Source: Rudanella paleaurantiibacter
GTDB taxonomy: Bacteria > Bacteroidota > Bacteroidia > Cytophagales > Spirosomataceae
DNA: 64,000 bases
Direction: 5' to 3'
Assembly: GCF_009184635.1 (NCBI RefSeq)
Contig: NZ_WELI01000003.1
Span: forward strand, 1 to 64,000
A program made the translations under genes and the position numbers. Shown here one piece after another: positions 26,948 to 34,643 of the stretch (position 1 is its first letter; each line of letters opens with the position of its first letter). The notes under the pieces are model-generated. The model did no database searches. It was not told where the DNA came from and saw nothing but the letters and a program-made list of their open reading frames with translations.

Positions 26948-28219
26948 ATGAACACCGACTCGACACCCCTACCCGAACGCGTACGCCCCCGAACCCTCAA
27001 CGAGGTGATTGGCCAGCAAAAATTGATTGGCCCGAACGGAGCCCTGCGCCGGGCCGTGGAGTCAGGTCGGCTGCCATCCATGATTCTGTGGGGGCCGCCG
27101 GGCGTGGGAAAAACAACCCTCGCTCTGCTATTGGCCGAAGCCGTTCGGCGACCGTTTGTGGCGCTGAGTGCCATCAATTCGGGGGTGAAAGAAGTACGGG
27201 AGGTGTTGAGCCGGGCCACTCCGCTGATGGCCCCGGTGGTGTTCATCGACGAGATTCACCGATTCAACAAAAGTCAGCAGGACGCCCTGCTCGGGGCCGT
27301 CGAACGAGGGCAGATTACGCTCATCGGGGCCACCACCGAAAACCCTTCGTTCGAGGTCAATTCGGCCCTGCTGTCGCGCTGTCAGGTATATGTGCTCGAA
27401 TCGCTCACGCGCGATGAGCTGGTTGCCGTTGTTGACCGGGCCATTGCTGCCGACCCATTTTTGCAGAGCAAGCAGATTACCGTACAATCGTACGATGCGC
27501 TGTTGCGGCTTTCGGGGGGCGATGGCCGCAAGTTGCTCAATCTGCTCGAACTGGTAGCGTCGGCCCACGTCTCGGCCGACCCGTTGGTGATTACCGACGA
27601 GGGCGTGACGACCGTTGCCCAGCAAAATATTGCCCGTTACGATAAATCAGGCGAGCAGCATTACGACATTATTTCGGCGTTTATCAAATCGTTGCGCGGC
27701 TCCGACCCCAATGCGGCTCTGTACTGGATGGCACGTATGCTGGTGGCGGGCGAAGACCCCGTATTTATTGCCCGCAGGATGCTGATTCTGGCCTCGGAAG
27801 ACATTGGCAACGCCAACCCCACGGCCATGATTATGGCGTCGGAAGCGGTGCAGGCAATCCGGGCCATTGGTATGCCCGAAGGCCGGATTATTCTGGGGCA
27901 GGTAGCGGTGTATCTGGCTACGTCACCCAAGAGTAACGCGAGTTATGTAGCCATCGACGATGCTATTGCCCTCGCCGAAAAAACGGCGCATCTGCCCGTA
28001 CCGTTGCACCTCCGCAACGCCCCTACCAAGCTGATGAAGCAGATTGGCTACGGACAGGACTACCAATACGCCCACAATTACGAAGGCAATTTCAGCCAGC
28101 AAAATTACCTGCCCGACGAGCTGAAAGGCCACCGACTTTACGAGCCCGGCCAAAACGCCCGTGAAGCCGAAATCCGGCGTAGTTTGGCAAAGTGGTGGGG
28201 CGACTGGTACGGGTATTAG
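26948..28219 (+). CDS. rarA: Replication-associated recombination protein A (RarA/MgsA)
   Basis: A 423-residue AAA+ ATPase of the clamp-loader superfamily that acts at stalled replication forks. Walker A is WGPPGVGKTTLAL (G49-T57), Walker B VVFIDEIHRFNKSQQDALLG (D101-E102), and sensor motifs are in TLIGATTENPSFEVNSALLS, followed by the Arg-finger serine-arginine. The C-terminal half carries the family's tetramerisation region (SDPNAALYWMARMLVAGEDP; IGYGQDYQYAHNYE). It is complete and of normal family length. Confidence 0.96.
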   Translation: MNTDSTPLPERVRPRTLNEVIGQQKLIGPNGALRRAVESGRLPSMILWGPPGVGKTTLALLLAEAVRRPFVALSAINSGVKEVREVLSRATPLMAPVVFIDEIHRFNKSQQDALLGAVERGQITLIGATTENPSFEVNSALLSRCQVYVLESLTRDELVAVVDRAIAADPFLQSKQITVQSYDALLRLSGGDGRKLLNLLELVASAHVSADPLVITDEGVTTVAQQNIARYDKSGEQHYDIISAFIKSLRGSDPNAALYWMARMLVAGEDPVFIARRMLILASEDIGNANPTAMIMASEAVQAIRAIGMPEGRIILGQVAVYLATSPKSNASYVAIDDAIALAEKTAHLPVPLHLRNAPTKLMKQIGYGQDYQYAHNYEGNFSQQNYLPDELKGHRLYEPGQNAREAEIRRSLAKWWGDWYGY

Positions 28220-28290
28220 AGGGCGAGTTTTTGTCTATTCAGTCATGGCGACTTACGTCTCCTTGCCACCAACACACCATTTGTTAGGTT

Positions 28291-29034
28291 ATGAATACTT
28301 CCTTTTTTAGAATTTTCACAGGTGCGTTTCTCATCTGGTTTTTGTCGCAAGGCACTTTGCAGGCGCAACAACCGGGCGAGCCATTCACCTTTTCGACCCG
28401 CCGAATACTTGACGAGTCTACACAAATTATTGACCAGGAAACCGGCAAGCGAGTTACTGTGCGAGACGCTATGCGTTTGATTGATACAGTCCCGAGAAGC
28501 CACCATCTTGAACCTGTGTTCGATGAGTACGCCCAGGTCAGCAGTTACAAACTCCGGCCGCTAACGGTTGAGGAAAAGCAAACCGGCGCTGTCAACTCCC
28601 GCGACTTGTCAAAAAGGCCAAAGGTGGGGGATGTGATGCCTTTGTTCGTCATGAAGGATGTGAACGGCAACGTGTACCGTTCAACTGCCTTGAGAGGACA
28701 AGTGGTTGTTTTAGCTTTTCTGCTGGAATTGAAAAAACCGTTCTGGAATGCAAATGGGGCAAAAGCGCTTGACGATTTGATCAGCCCATCACGAGCAACC
28801 GTCAACCCAATTGTACTGGGTGTAGTGGGCACTTCCCGGACAGCTATCAACGAAATACTGAAAACTGAAACGCTGCCTTTTATACCGATTCCCGATGCGG
28901 TGGGGTTTCATCAGAAATTTTCCATTATGGGCTTTCCTTCGTATATCGTTATTGATCGCGCAGGGAAGGTTGCAGCTGTCATCGAGCCGGGTGAGGGGGA
29001 ACAGCTAAAAGAGATTTTGCTGAAAATAAACTAA
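28291..29034 (+). CDS. Exported thioredoxin-fold (redoxin-like) protein without a CxxC
   Basis: 247 residues with a signal peptide (FRIFTGAFLIWFLSQGTLQAQ). The C-terminal ~130 residues follow the AhpC/TSA-redoxin layout: VGDVMPLFVMKDVNGNVYRS, ALRGQVVVLAFLLELKKPFW, then FSIMGFPSYIVIDRAGKVAA with the cis-Pro segment. Where active redoxins have CxxC after the first strand, this protein reads LLELKKPFWNANG, and the mature protein has no cysteine. It is probably a non-redox relative, perhaps a periplasmic binding or scaffold protein. Base composition is AT-richer than rarA. Confidence 0.7.
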   Translation: MNTSFFRIFTGAFLIWFLSQGTLQAQQPGEPFTFSTRRILDESTQIIDQETGKRVTVRDAMRLIDTVPRSHHLEPVFDEYAQVSSYKLRPLTVEEKQTGAVNSRDLSKRPKVGDVMPLFVMKDVNGNVYRSTALRGQVVVLAFLLELKKPFWNANGAKALDDLISPSRATVNPIVLGVVGTSRTAINEILKTETLPFIPIPDAVGFHQKFSIMGFPSYIVIDRAGKVAAVIEPGEGEQLKEILLKIN

Positions 29035-29109
29035 CACGGATCAATAGAACGCTGACGCGTTGGAAAGGTGCGTAAACGGATCCACCGACGATTTGGTGTA
29101 TCTTTGTCT

Positions 29110-29445
29110 ATGCTCTTACCGTTCGCTGAAAAGGCCTTTATTGACGATTTGAAGTTAACAGGTTATTGCTTGTCGGAAACACACATTACGGGAAAGCATA
29201 AAGCCAGAGTCTTTAAAGCTACGTTGGGGATAACAGCTGCTGATTATTTAATTTTGAAAGAAGCGATTATCACGGCTGTTCTGTTAAACGACGCTATTTA
29301 CAGTGGCCGGAACCAACAAGGTGATTTATATACTGTTGATTTTATGATGGCTCACAAGACCAAACGTACAAACGTACGGACCGCCTGGATTTGTTTGTTT
29401 GGCGAATCGTTTCCGCGTTTAGTTAGTTGTTACGTTAAAGAATAA
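29110..29445 (+). CDS. DUF6883-like small protein
   Basis: 111 residues starting MLLPFAEKAFIDDLKLTGYC. The pattern 'LP-x-A-E-K-A-x-I-D-x-x-K-L ... HxxGKHKARVFKATLGIT ... YTVDFMMAHKTKRTNVRTAW' resembles DUF6883 proteins, small domains often paired with a DUF4926 partner. A DUF4926-like gene begins seven bases after the stop, so the two form one unit. TATCTTTG at 29099-29106 abuts the start. The pair may be a toxin-antitoxin- or immunity-like module (inference); no toxic activity is visible. The DNA is AT-richer than the core genes on either side. Confidence 0.65.
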   Translation: MLLPFAEKAFIDDLKLTGYCLSETHITGKHKARVFKATLGITAADYLILKEAIITAVLLNDAIYSGRNQQGDLYTVDFMMAHKTKRTNVRTAWICLFGESFPRLVSCYVKE

Positions 29446-29451
29446 TCGACA

Positions 29452-29667
29452 ATGACTGATTCATTTGAACTTCTGGATGTTGTTGCCGTTCTGCATGATT
29501 TGCCAGCTGAAAAGCTTAGAAAAGGAAGTTTGGGCACTATCGTCGAACTCTTCGACAATCAAACTTTTTTAGTAGAATTTGCAGATCCTGATGGAGTACC
29601 GTACGCGATGCCAATTCTTGCGCAGGATCAGGTATTAAAGATTTATCAGACGCCAGTTGAAGCGTAA
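29452..29667 (+). CDS. DUF4926-like small protein
   Basis: 71 residues: FELLDVVAVLHDLPAEKLRK, then GSLGTIVELFDNQTFLVEFA and PDGVPYAMPILAQDQVLKIY. The 'D-V-V-A-V-L-x-D-L-P ... G-x-x-G-T-I-V-E ... V-E-F-x-D-x-x-G' pattern is typical of DUF4926, a small SH3-like fold. It is coupled to the upstream DUF6883-like gene. The function of the family is not established. Confidence 0.7.
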   Translation: MTDSFELLDVVAVLHDLPAEKLRKGSLGTIVELFDNQTFLVEFADPDGVPYAMPILAQDQVLKIYQTPVEA

Positions 29668-29712
29668 TGGTGCTTTCACGTAGAAATTAAACTACTCTAC
29701 CTGAAAGCACCA
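29668..29712. terminator. Hairpin between the DUF4926 gene and argC
   Basis: TGGTGCTTTC (29668-29677) pairs with GAAAGCACCA (29703-29712), extended by GTAG/CTAC. It separates convergent genes and has no strong U-run, so it is probably a weak two-way terminator. Confidence 0.55.
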
Positions 29713-29725
29713 GTACAAATCTAAA

Positions 29726-30706
29726 TCAGAAACCAACCGGTTTCAGTCGCAGACCCGCATCTTCGGGTAAGCCAAATACCAGATTCATGTTTTGCACGGC
29801 CTGCCCCGACGCCCCTTTGGTCAGATTATCAATCACACTCGTGATAAGCAGTTGATCGCCGTGCTTTTCCAGATGCACCAACGCCTTGTTGGTATTGACC
29901 ACCTGCTTCACATCAATGGGAGCCTCGCTCAGGTGCGTAAACGGATGCCCGGCATAATATGCCCGGTACAGAGCTTTTGCTTCGTCGAGCGTACCGCTAT
30001 AAGTTGTGTACACATTGGCCATGATACCCCGCGTGAAATTGCCCCGATACGGAATAAAGTGCACCGGATGGCTCAATTCAGGCTGTAGCATCGTCAGGCT
30101 CTGCCCGATTTCGGCCAAGTGCTGATGCTCAAACGCTTTATAAATCGAGACGTTGTTGTTACGCCACGTAAACCCAGTAGTAGGTACAAGGGCTTGCCCC
30201 GCGCCAGTGCTGCCCGTAATGGCACTCACATGCACAGCATCCTGAATGCGGCCGGCCTCGGCCAATGGCAACAGAGCCAACTGAATAGCGGTGGCAAAAC
30301 AACCGGGGTTGGCAATCCGCTCCGACTGCCCGATGCGGTCGCGCTGAAGCTCCGGCAGGCCGTACACAAAGTCTTCGGACTCGTCGCGGAAGTCGGCGCT
30401 CAGGTCGATGATTGACACATGGTCCGGCACCTCGTTTTCGGCCAGAAACTTTTTAGAGGCCCCGTGCCCCGAACACAGAAAAATCACATCTAAACCCTCC
30501 TGGTTCAACAAGGGAGCCATATCGCCCCCGGCAAAGGTCAAATCGGTATCACCAATCAGGTCGGTATGCGTCGACCAGACGGGTTTCCCCGCCTGACTCT
30601 GACTATGCGCAAACGCAATAGCTGCAAACGGATGATGAATCAGAATCCGGAGCAATTCGCCCCCGGTATAGCCGGCCGCGCCGATAATGCCTACGTTTAT
30701 GGTCAT
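29726..30706 (-). CDS. argC: N-acetyl-gamma-glutamyl-phosphate reductase
   Basis: 326 residues. Reduces N-acyl-glutamyl phosphate to the semialdehyde in arginine synthesis. NAD(P)-binding GIIGAAGYTGGELLRIL is at the N-terminus; the catalytic cysteine is C136 in IANPGCFATAIQL; the conserved HFIPYRGNFTRGIMANVYT segment and C-terminal VIDNLTKGASGQAVQNMN are intact. In Bacteroidota argC usually follows argG closely; here a glycosyltransferase gene bordered by snap-back repeats lies between them. Some members of this phylum use succinylated rather than acetylated intermediates, and the sequence does not tell which. Confidence 0.96.
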   Translation of the reverse strand: MTINVGIIGAAGYTGGELLRILIHHPFAAIAFAHSQSQAGKPVWSTHTDLIGDTDLTFAGGDMAPLLNQEGLDVIFLCSGHGASKKFLAENEVPDHVSIIDLSADFRDESEDFVYGLPELQRDRIGQSERIANPGCFATAIQLALLPLAEAGRIQDAVHVSAITGSTGAGQALVPTTGFTWRNNNVSIYKAFEHQHLAEIGQSLTMLQPELSHPVHFIPYRGNFTRGIMANVYTTYSGTLDEAKALYRAYYAGHPFTHLSEAPIDVKQVVNTNKALVHLEKHGDQLLITSVIDNLTKGASGQAVQNMNLVFGLPEDAGLRLKPVGF

Positions 30707-30727
30707 GTCAAGTAAGGAGTAAGGAGT

Positions 30728-30802
30728 GATGAACGATGAGTGATAAGTGATGAACGATGAGTTTGCTGATGTAAATCACTCATCGTTTATCACTTATCGT
30801 TC
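30728..30802. repeat. Snap-back repeat (GATGAACGATGAGT words), copy 1
   Basis: The left arm repeats GATGAACGATGAGT, GATAAGT, GATGAACGATGAGT; the right arm (30775-30802) is the complement. It covers the gap between argC and the glycosyltransferase and runs into the latter's last codons. A related copy lies on the other side of that gene (32051-32152). Confidence 0.8.
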
Positions 30803-32042
30803 TGTAAAGTTCGATATGCTCACGAATAAAGCGGTCCCACGAAAACGAAGCGGCTCGTTCGAGGGCTTTTTGCGCCAGTTCGGCCCGAACAACCGACGAA
30901 TTAATTAGCGTCTGTAGCGCCTGACAAAGGGCATCGGAGTCTGTAGGAGGAACCAACAGGGCCGCATCGCCCACTACCTCGGGCAGCGACGACTGATTGG
31001 ACGTAATGACGGGCAGGCCACATTGCATGGCTTCGAGCGGGGGTAAGCCGAACCCCTCGTACAACGACGGATACACAAACGCCAACGCGCCTGAGTAGAG
31101 CGGAGCCAGGTCTTCGTCGGGGACAAAACCGGTCAGAATAATACGCGATTGCAGATGGTCGGTCCGATTGATTTCGGCCATAATCTGATCGAACTTCCAG
31201 CCCTTGGTGCCTACCAGAACAAGGTTAAAATCGTCGGGAATGCTACGGGATTCCACCAGCCGGGCAAAGCTCCGAATCAGGTGGTCAATGTTTTTGCGGG
31301 GCTCAAACGTAGCCAGGCTCAGCAGATAGCTGCCCCCCTTAATGCCAAACCGCTGCTGCACCGCCGAAATACGGTCGGGGTCGGTAACGGGATAAAACAA
31401 CTCGCGCGAAGCCGCCAGCGGAATCGTACTCACCCGCTGCGGATCGAAACCGGTATGGCTCAGGAAATCAGTTCGGGTGGCCTCCGACACACACACCACG
31501 TGCGTATGGGGCGTGAGCGACGCAATCACCTGCCGAACGGTTTGCTCGCCATCGCGGAACCACTCAGGCCGCTGAATCGGGATCAGGTCGTGGATGGTCA
31601 CCACCTTGCGGATATGCCGCGCCTGCGCTACCTCCTTCGGAATCGGGAAAAAAGGCGAATGATAAATAGTACCCGGTGCCCACTTGCCCACGGGCAGCGG
31701 GCCGGGTTTGATGCGTAACGTTTGCCGAAACTGACTCAGCCCCGCCCGAATGGCTTTCGACGGTTTACTGCCCGGCGACAACGAACGGAGTAAGGTATTT
31801 TCCAGAGCTGCCCAGCGCCGGTCGGCCGAATCATTAACCAACCGGGGGCCGCTCCGACCGAAGGTGTAGTGCGCGTATCGTTGTGTTTCAGACACGTACG
31901 AGGGGGCCGCCAGCGACAAATGTACGTCTCCCGACCGCCACAGTCCGCGCACCAACTCCTCCACGACCCGACTCACGCCAGTTTTCGCTTCGGGGTGGTA
32001 AAATCCAATGCCCAACGGGCTGGCGTCGATAAATACGTTCAA
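30780..32042 (-). CDS. Glycosyltransferase family 4/1 protein
   Basis: A 420-residue GT-B fold retaining glycosyltransferase. The C-terminal Glycos_transf_1 domain has SLATFEPRKNIDHLIRSFAR, ILTGFVPDEDLAPLYSGALA and the signature FVYPSLYEGFGLPPLEAMQC followed by GLPVITSNQSSLPEVVGDAA. The N-terminal half includes HDLIPIQRPEWF. The likely role is transfer to a cell-surface polysaccharide or lipid. The position inside an argG-argC run is unusual. The last residues (ISDKR) are encoded by a snap-back repeat, so the original C-terminus may have been altered. Confidence 0.88.
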   Translation of the reverse strand: MNVFIDASPLGIGFYHPEAKTGVSRVVEELVRGLWRSGDVHLSLAAPSYVSETQRYAHYTFGRSGPRLVNDSADRRWAALENTLLRSLSPGSKPSKAIRAGLSQFRQTLRIKPGPLPVGKWAPGTIYHSPFFPIPKEVAQARHIRKVVTIHDLIPIQRPEWFRDGEQTVRQVIASLTPHTHVVCVSEATRTDFLSHTGFDPQRVSTIPLAASRELFYPVTDPDRISAVQQRFGIKGGSYLLSLATFEPRKNIDHLIRSFARLVESRSIPDDFNLVLVGTKGWKFDQIMAEINRTDHLQSRIILTGFVPDEDLAPLYSGALAFVYPSLYEGFGLPPLEAMQCGLPVITSNQSSLPEVVGDAALLVPPTDSDALCQALQTLINSSVVRAELAQKALERAASFSWDRFIREHIELYRTISDKR

Positions 32043-32050
32043 GATTAAAT

Positions 32051-32152
32051 GATGAACGATAAGTGATGAGCGATGAGTGATGAACTGAGCCGTGCCGGGT
32101 TCTTTCGTTCAGGCACAAAATCATTCATCGCTCATCGCTCATCACTTATCAC
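32051..32152. repeat. Snap-back repeat (GATGAGCGATGAGT words), copy 2
   Basis: The left arm 32051-32084 has the words GATGAACGATAAGT, GATGAGC, GATGAGT, GATGAA. The right arm 32121-32152 is the complement (TTCATCGCTCATCGCTC, then ATCACTTATCACC). It contains the argG stop codon (32149-32151). The words match copy 1 at 30728-30802. Confidence 0.8.
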
Positions 32153-33336
32153 CCCTTTATGCGTTCGTAAATCATTACCTGGTTGGAAGCTACTTTCGAG
32201 AAGCCCCGCACGTCTTCGCCGGTCCAGGCATTGTTCATCTCGCCGTACGAACCAAATTTAGACGACATCAGGTCAAACGGCGATTCGATGCCCAGTACCG
32301 TAAACCGGTAGGGGTCAAGCTGAACGTGCACTTTACCGGTCACGTGGGCCTGCGTATCGGCCAGGAATGTTTCAATGTTGCGCATGACCGGGTCCAGGAA
32401 TTGTCCCTCGTGGAGCATGGTTCCGTAGAAATTGCCCAGTTGTTCTTTCCAGGTCAGCTGATGCTTGGTCAGGACGTGCTTTTCGAGGGTATGGTGCGCC
32501 TTGATGATAATCAGCGGAGCGGGGGCTTCAAAACCAACCCGACCTTTGATACCGATGATCGTATCGCCCACGTGAATATCGCGGCCAATGCCATAGGGGC
32601 CTGCCAGCGCCGTCAGCTTCTGAATAGCCCCCACGGGGTTTCCGAACTGCTCATCGTCAATGCCTTTCAGTTCACCATGCTCAAAATGCAGGGTAATGGT
32701 TTTGGGGGTCGTCTCGGTCACCTGCGTTGGCCAGGCCGACTCGGGCAGGTACTGATCCGACGTAAGGGTTTCCTTACCCCCTACCGACGTACCCCAGAGG
32801 CCTTTGTTGATCGAGTAAGCCGCTTTGTGCCACTCCTGATCCACGCCTTTGCTTTTGAGGTATTCAATTTCGGCCTCGCGCGACAGACGCAGGTCTCGAA
32901 TCGGCGTGATGATTTCGGCTTCGGGGGCCAAAATCCGAAACGCCATGTCGAACCGTACCTGATCGTTGCCCGCACCGGTGCTCCCGTGAGCAATAGCCGA
33001 CGCGCCTATCTCGCGAGCGTATTCGCCCGCGGCAATGGCTTGAAAAAACCGCTCGGCACTTACCGAAAGGGGATACGTGTTATTTTTCAGCACGTTTCCG
33101 AATACCAGAAACTTCAGGCAGTGCTGGTAGTATTCGTCGGTTTTAGAAACGGTCGCGTGGCTTTTCACCCCGAGGGAGTAGGCCCGCTCTTCAATCGCTT
33201 TCAGTTCGGCTTCGGAAAACCCGCCCGTGTCGACCAGCACCGAGTGGACTTCTAATCCCCGATCTTCGGTCAGATATTTAACGCAAAACGAGGTATCGAG
33301 ACCTCCACTAAACGCGAGAACAACTTTCTGAGACAT
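32149..33336 (-). CDS. argG: Argininosuccinate synthase
   Basis: A 395-residue ATP-dependent ligase joining citrulline and aspartate. The PP-loop is VVLAFSGGLDTSFCVKYL (residues about 5-22). HGSTGAGNDQVRFDMAFRIL and the C-terminal tetramer segments are present. The start at 33336 is firm because SQKVVLAFSGGLDTS follows at once; the 23 in-frame residues further upstream are repeat-derived (MVVLCSLLAVRCPLLAARCS). It is the first gene of an argG-glycosyltransferase-argC run on the minus strand. Confidence 0.96.
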   Translation of the reverse strand: MSQKVVLAFSGGLDTSFCVKYLTEDRGLEVHSVLVDTGGFSEAELKAIEERAYSLGVKSHATVSKTDEYYQHCLKFLVFGNVLKNNTYPLSVSAERFFQAIAAGEYAREIGASAIAHGSTGAGNDQVRFDMAFRILAPEAEIITPIRDLRLSREAEIEYLKSKGVDQEWHKAAYSINKGLWGTSVGGKETLTSDQYLPESAWPTQVTETTPKTITLHFEHGELKGIDDEQFGNPVGAIQKLTALAGPYGIGRDIHVGDTIIGIKGRVGFEAPAPLIIIKAHHTLEKHVLTKHQLTWKEQLGNFYGTMLHEGQFLDPVMRNIETFLADTQAHVTGKVHVQLDPYRFTVLGIESPFDLMSSKFGSYGEMNNAWTGEDVRGFSKVASNQVMIYERIKG

Positions 33337-33341
33337 AATAA

Positions 33342-33496
33342 TCAGTGAACAACGAGCAGCTAACAGTGGACAACGAACAGCCAACAGTGAACAGAGAACA
33401 ACCAACAGTGAACAATGAATAGTGACTACTTGTGTACTACCCTATTGTTCGTTGTTAGTTGTTCTCTGTTCACTGCCCACTGTTCATTGTTCGCAG
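33342..33496. repeat. Snap-back repeat (CAACAGTGAACA words) before argG
   Basis: The left arm 33342-33420 has AACAGTGGACAACGAACAG, AACAGTGAACAGAGAACAAC and AACAGTGAACAATGAATAG; the right arm 33442-33495 is the complement (TTGTTCGTTGTTAGTTGTTC, CTGTTCACTG, CACTGTTCATTG). It lies directly upstream of the argG start, within its leader. Confidence 0.8.
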
Positions 33497-33589
33497 TGCA
33501 AATATCTGGCATTCTGCCCGGAAATACACAAAGGAATTATCTTTACGAGCCCTGCATGATTAAAGAAGGGCATTCACAGACCTTTACTG

Positions 33590-33700
33590 TGTGAACGAGC
33601 GAATGAGCGAAAGGGCGACGGGAGAAAGAATCTTCTCAAGAACATCGCCAACAGCTTCCGCCTATTCACTCCTTCACTATTTCACTCTTTCACTCCTTTT
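33590..33700. repeat. Snap-back repeat (GTGAACGAGCGAA words) before the FAH gene
   Basis: Left words GTGTGAACGAGCGAATGAGC are complemented by the right-arm run TTCACTCCTTCACTATTTC and ACTCTTTCACTCC (33665-33697), which ends just before the ATG at 33702. It is open in frame, so it can be misread as a 37-residue extension. Confidence 0.6.
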
Positions 33701-33701
33701 T

Positions 33702-34556
33702 ATGCGACTTTTCCGCTTTGGCCCCGCCGACAACGAACAACCCGGTGTTGAACTTCCTTCTGGCAAACGCATCAGCGTAGCCGCTTTTGGTCACGATTAC
33801 GACGAGCAGTTCTTTGCATCGGGCGGCCTCGACCGGCTGGCCCAATGGCTCCAAACGAATGCCGACTCCTGCCCCGAAGTCGACGCGTCGGCCCGGTTGG
33901 CGTCGTGCATCAAACGGCCTTCCAAAATTGTGTGCGTTGGCCTTAACTACGCCAAACACGCGGCCGAAACCAACTCACCCAGCCCCGCCGAACCTATTCT
34001 GTTTTTCAAATCGACTTCGGCGCTCTGCGGACCCAATGACAACGTGGTGATTCCGAAACATTCGGAGAAAACCGACTGGGAGGTCGAACTCGCCATTGTG
34101 ATTGGCAAAAAAGCAACCTACGTTTCCACCGAAGACGCCCTTGACTACGTGGCCGGGTATGCCCTGCACAATGATTACTCGGAGCGGGCCTTTCAGCTGG
34201 AGCGTGGTGGGCAGTGGGTAAAAGGCAAAAGTGCCGATACGTTTGCCCCTATCGGGCCGGTGCTGGTCACGAAGGATGAAATCGCCGACCCGAACAACCT
34301 GCACCTCTGGCTCGACCTGAACGGCGAACGATTGCAGGACTCGAACACGAACGACATGATTTTCAACGTACCGACGCTCGTGAGCTACATTAGCCAGTTT
34401 ATGAGTCTGTTGCCCGGCGACGTTATCTCGACGGGTACGCCTGCCGGTGTCGGTATGGGTCTCAAACCACCCCGTTTCCTCCAACCCGGCGACGTGGTGC
34501 GGCTCGGTATCGAAGGCCTCGGCGAACAACAGCAAACCGGGGAATCGTATTCTTAA
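33702..34556 (+). CDS. Fumarylacetoacetate hydrolase-family protein (fucose-cluster hydrolase)
   Basis: 284 residues, cytoplasmic. FAH fold: KIVCVGLNYAKHAAETNSPS, then PILFFKSTSALCGPNDNVVI, the metal/catalytic region KTDWEVELAIVIGKKA, and FMSLLPGDVISTGTPAGVGM. In L-fucose oxidation a protein of this family splits 2,4-diketo-3-deoxy-L-fuconate to pyruvate and L-lactate; the following lactonase, SDR, FucP and mutarotase genes support that role here (inference). Ureidoglycolate lyase is the alternative family activity. The ATG at 33702 is chosen because the upstream frame is repeat. Confidence 0.85.
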   Translation: MRLFRFGPADNEQPGVELPSGKRISVAAFGHDYDEQFFASGGLDRLAQWLQTNADSCPEVDASARLASCIKRPSKIVCVGLNYAKHAAETNSPSPAEPILFFKSTSALCGPNDNVVIPKHSEKTDWEVELAIVIGKKATYVSTEDALDYVAGYALHNDYSERAFQLERGGQWVKGKSADTFAPIGPVLVTKDEIADPNNLHLWLDLNGERLQDSNTNDMIFNVPTLVSYISQFMSLLPGDVISTGTPAGVGMGLKPPRFLQPGDVVRLGIEGLGEQQQTGESYS

Positions 34557-34642
34557 CAAAAGGAGGAAGGAGGAAAGGGAGGAATGGAGAATGGCCTCAT
34601 CCCCCTTCTCCTTCCCTCCTTCCTCCCTTTCTCCCTTCTTTC
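34557..34642. repeat. Polypurine/polypyrimidine snap-back repeat before the lactonase
   Basis: The left arm AGGAGGAAGGAGGAAAGGG and GGAATGGAGAATGG is complemented by CTTCTCCTTCCCTCCTTCC and TCCCTTTCTCCCTTC. The C/T-rich arm ends directly before the ATG at 34644. Confidence 0.7.
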
Positions 34643-34643
34643 T

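Noticed and set aside
26863-27417. Long plus-strand open frame overlapping rarA
   Set aside because: It is out of frame with the well-conserved RarA protein and its product looks like a frame-shifted Arg/Gly-rich shadow.
30780-32042. Glycosyltransferase as part of arginine metabolism
   Set aside because: Domain content is a standard GT-B glycosyltransferase; position in the arg run is better explained by insertion than by function.
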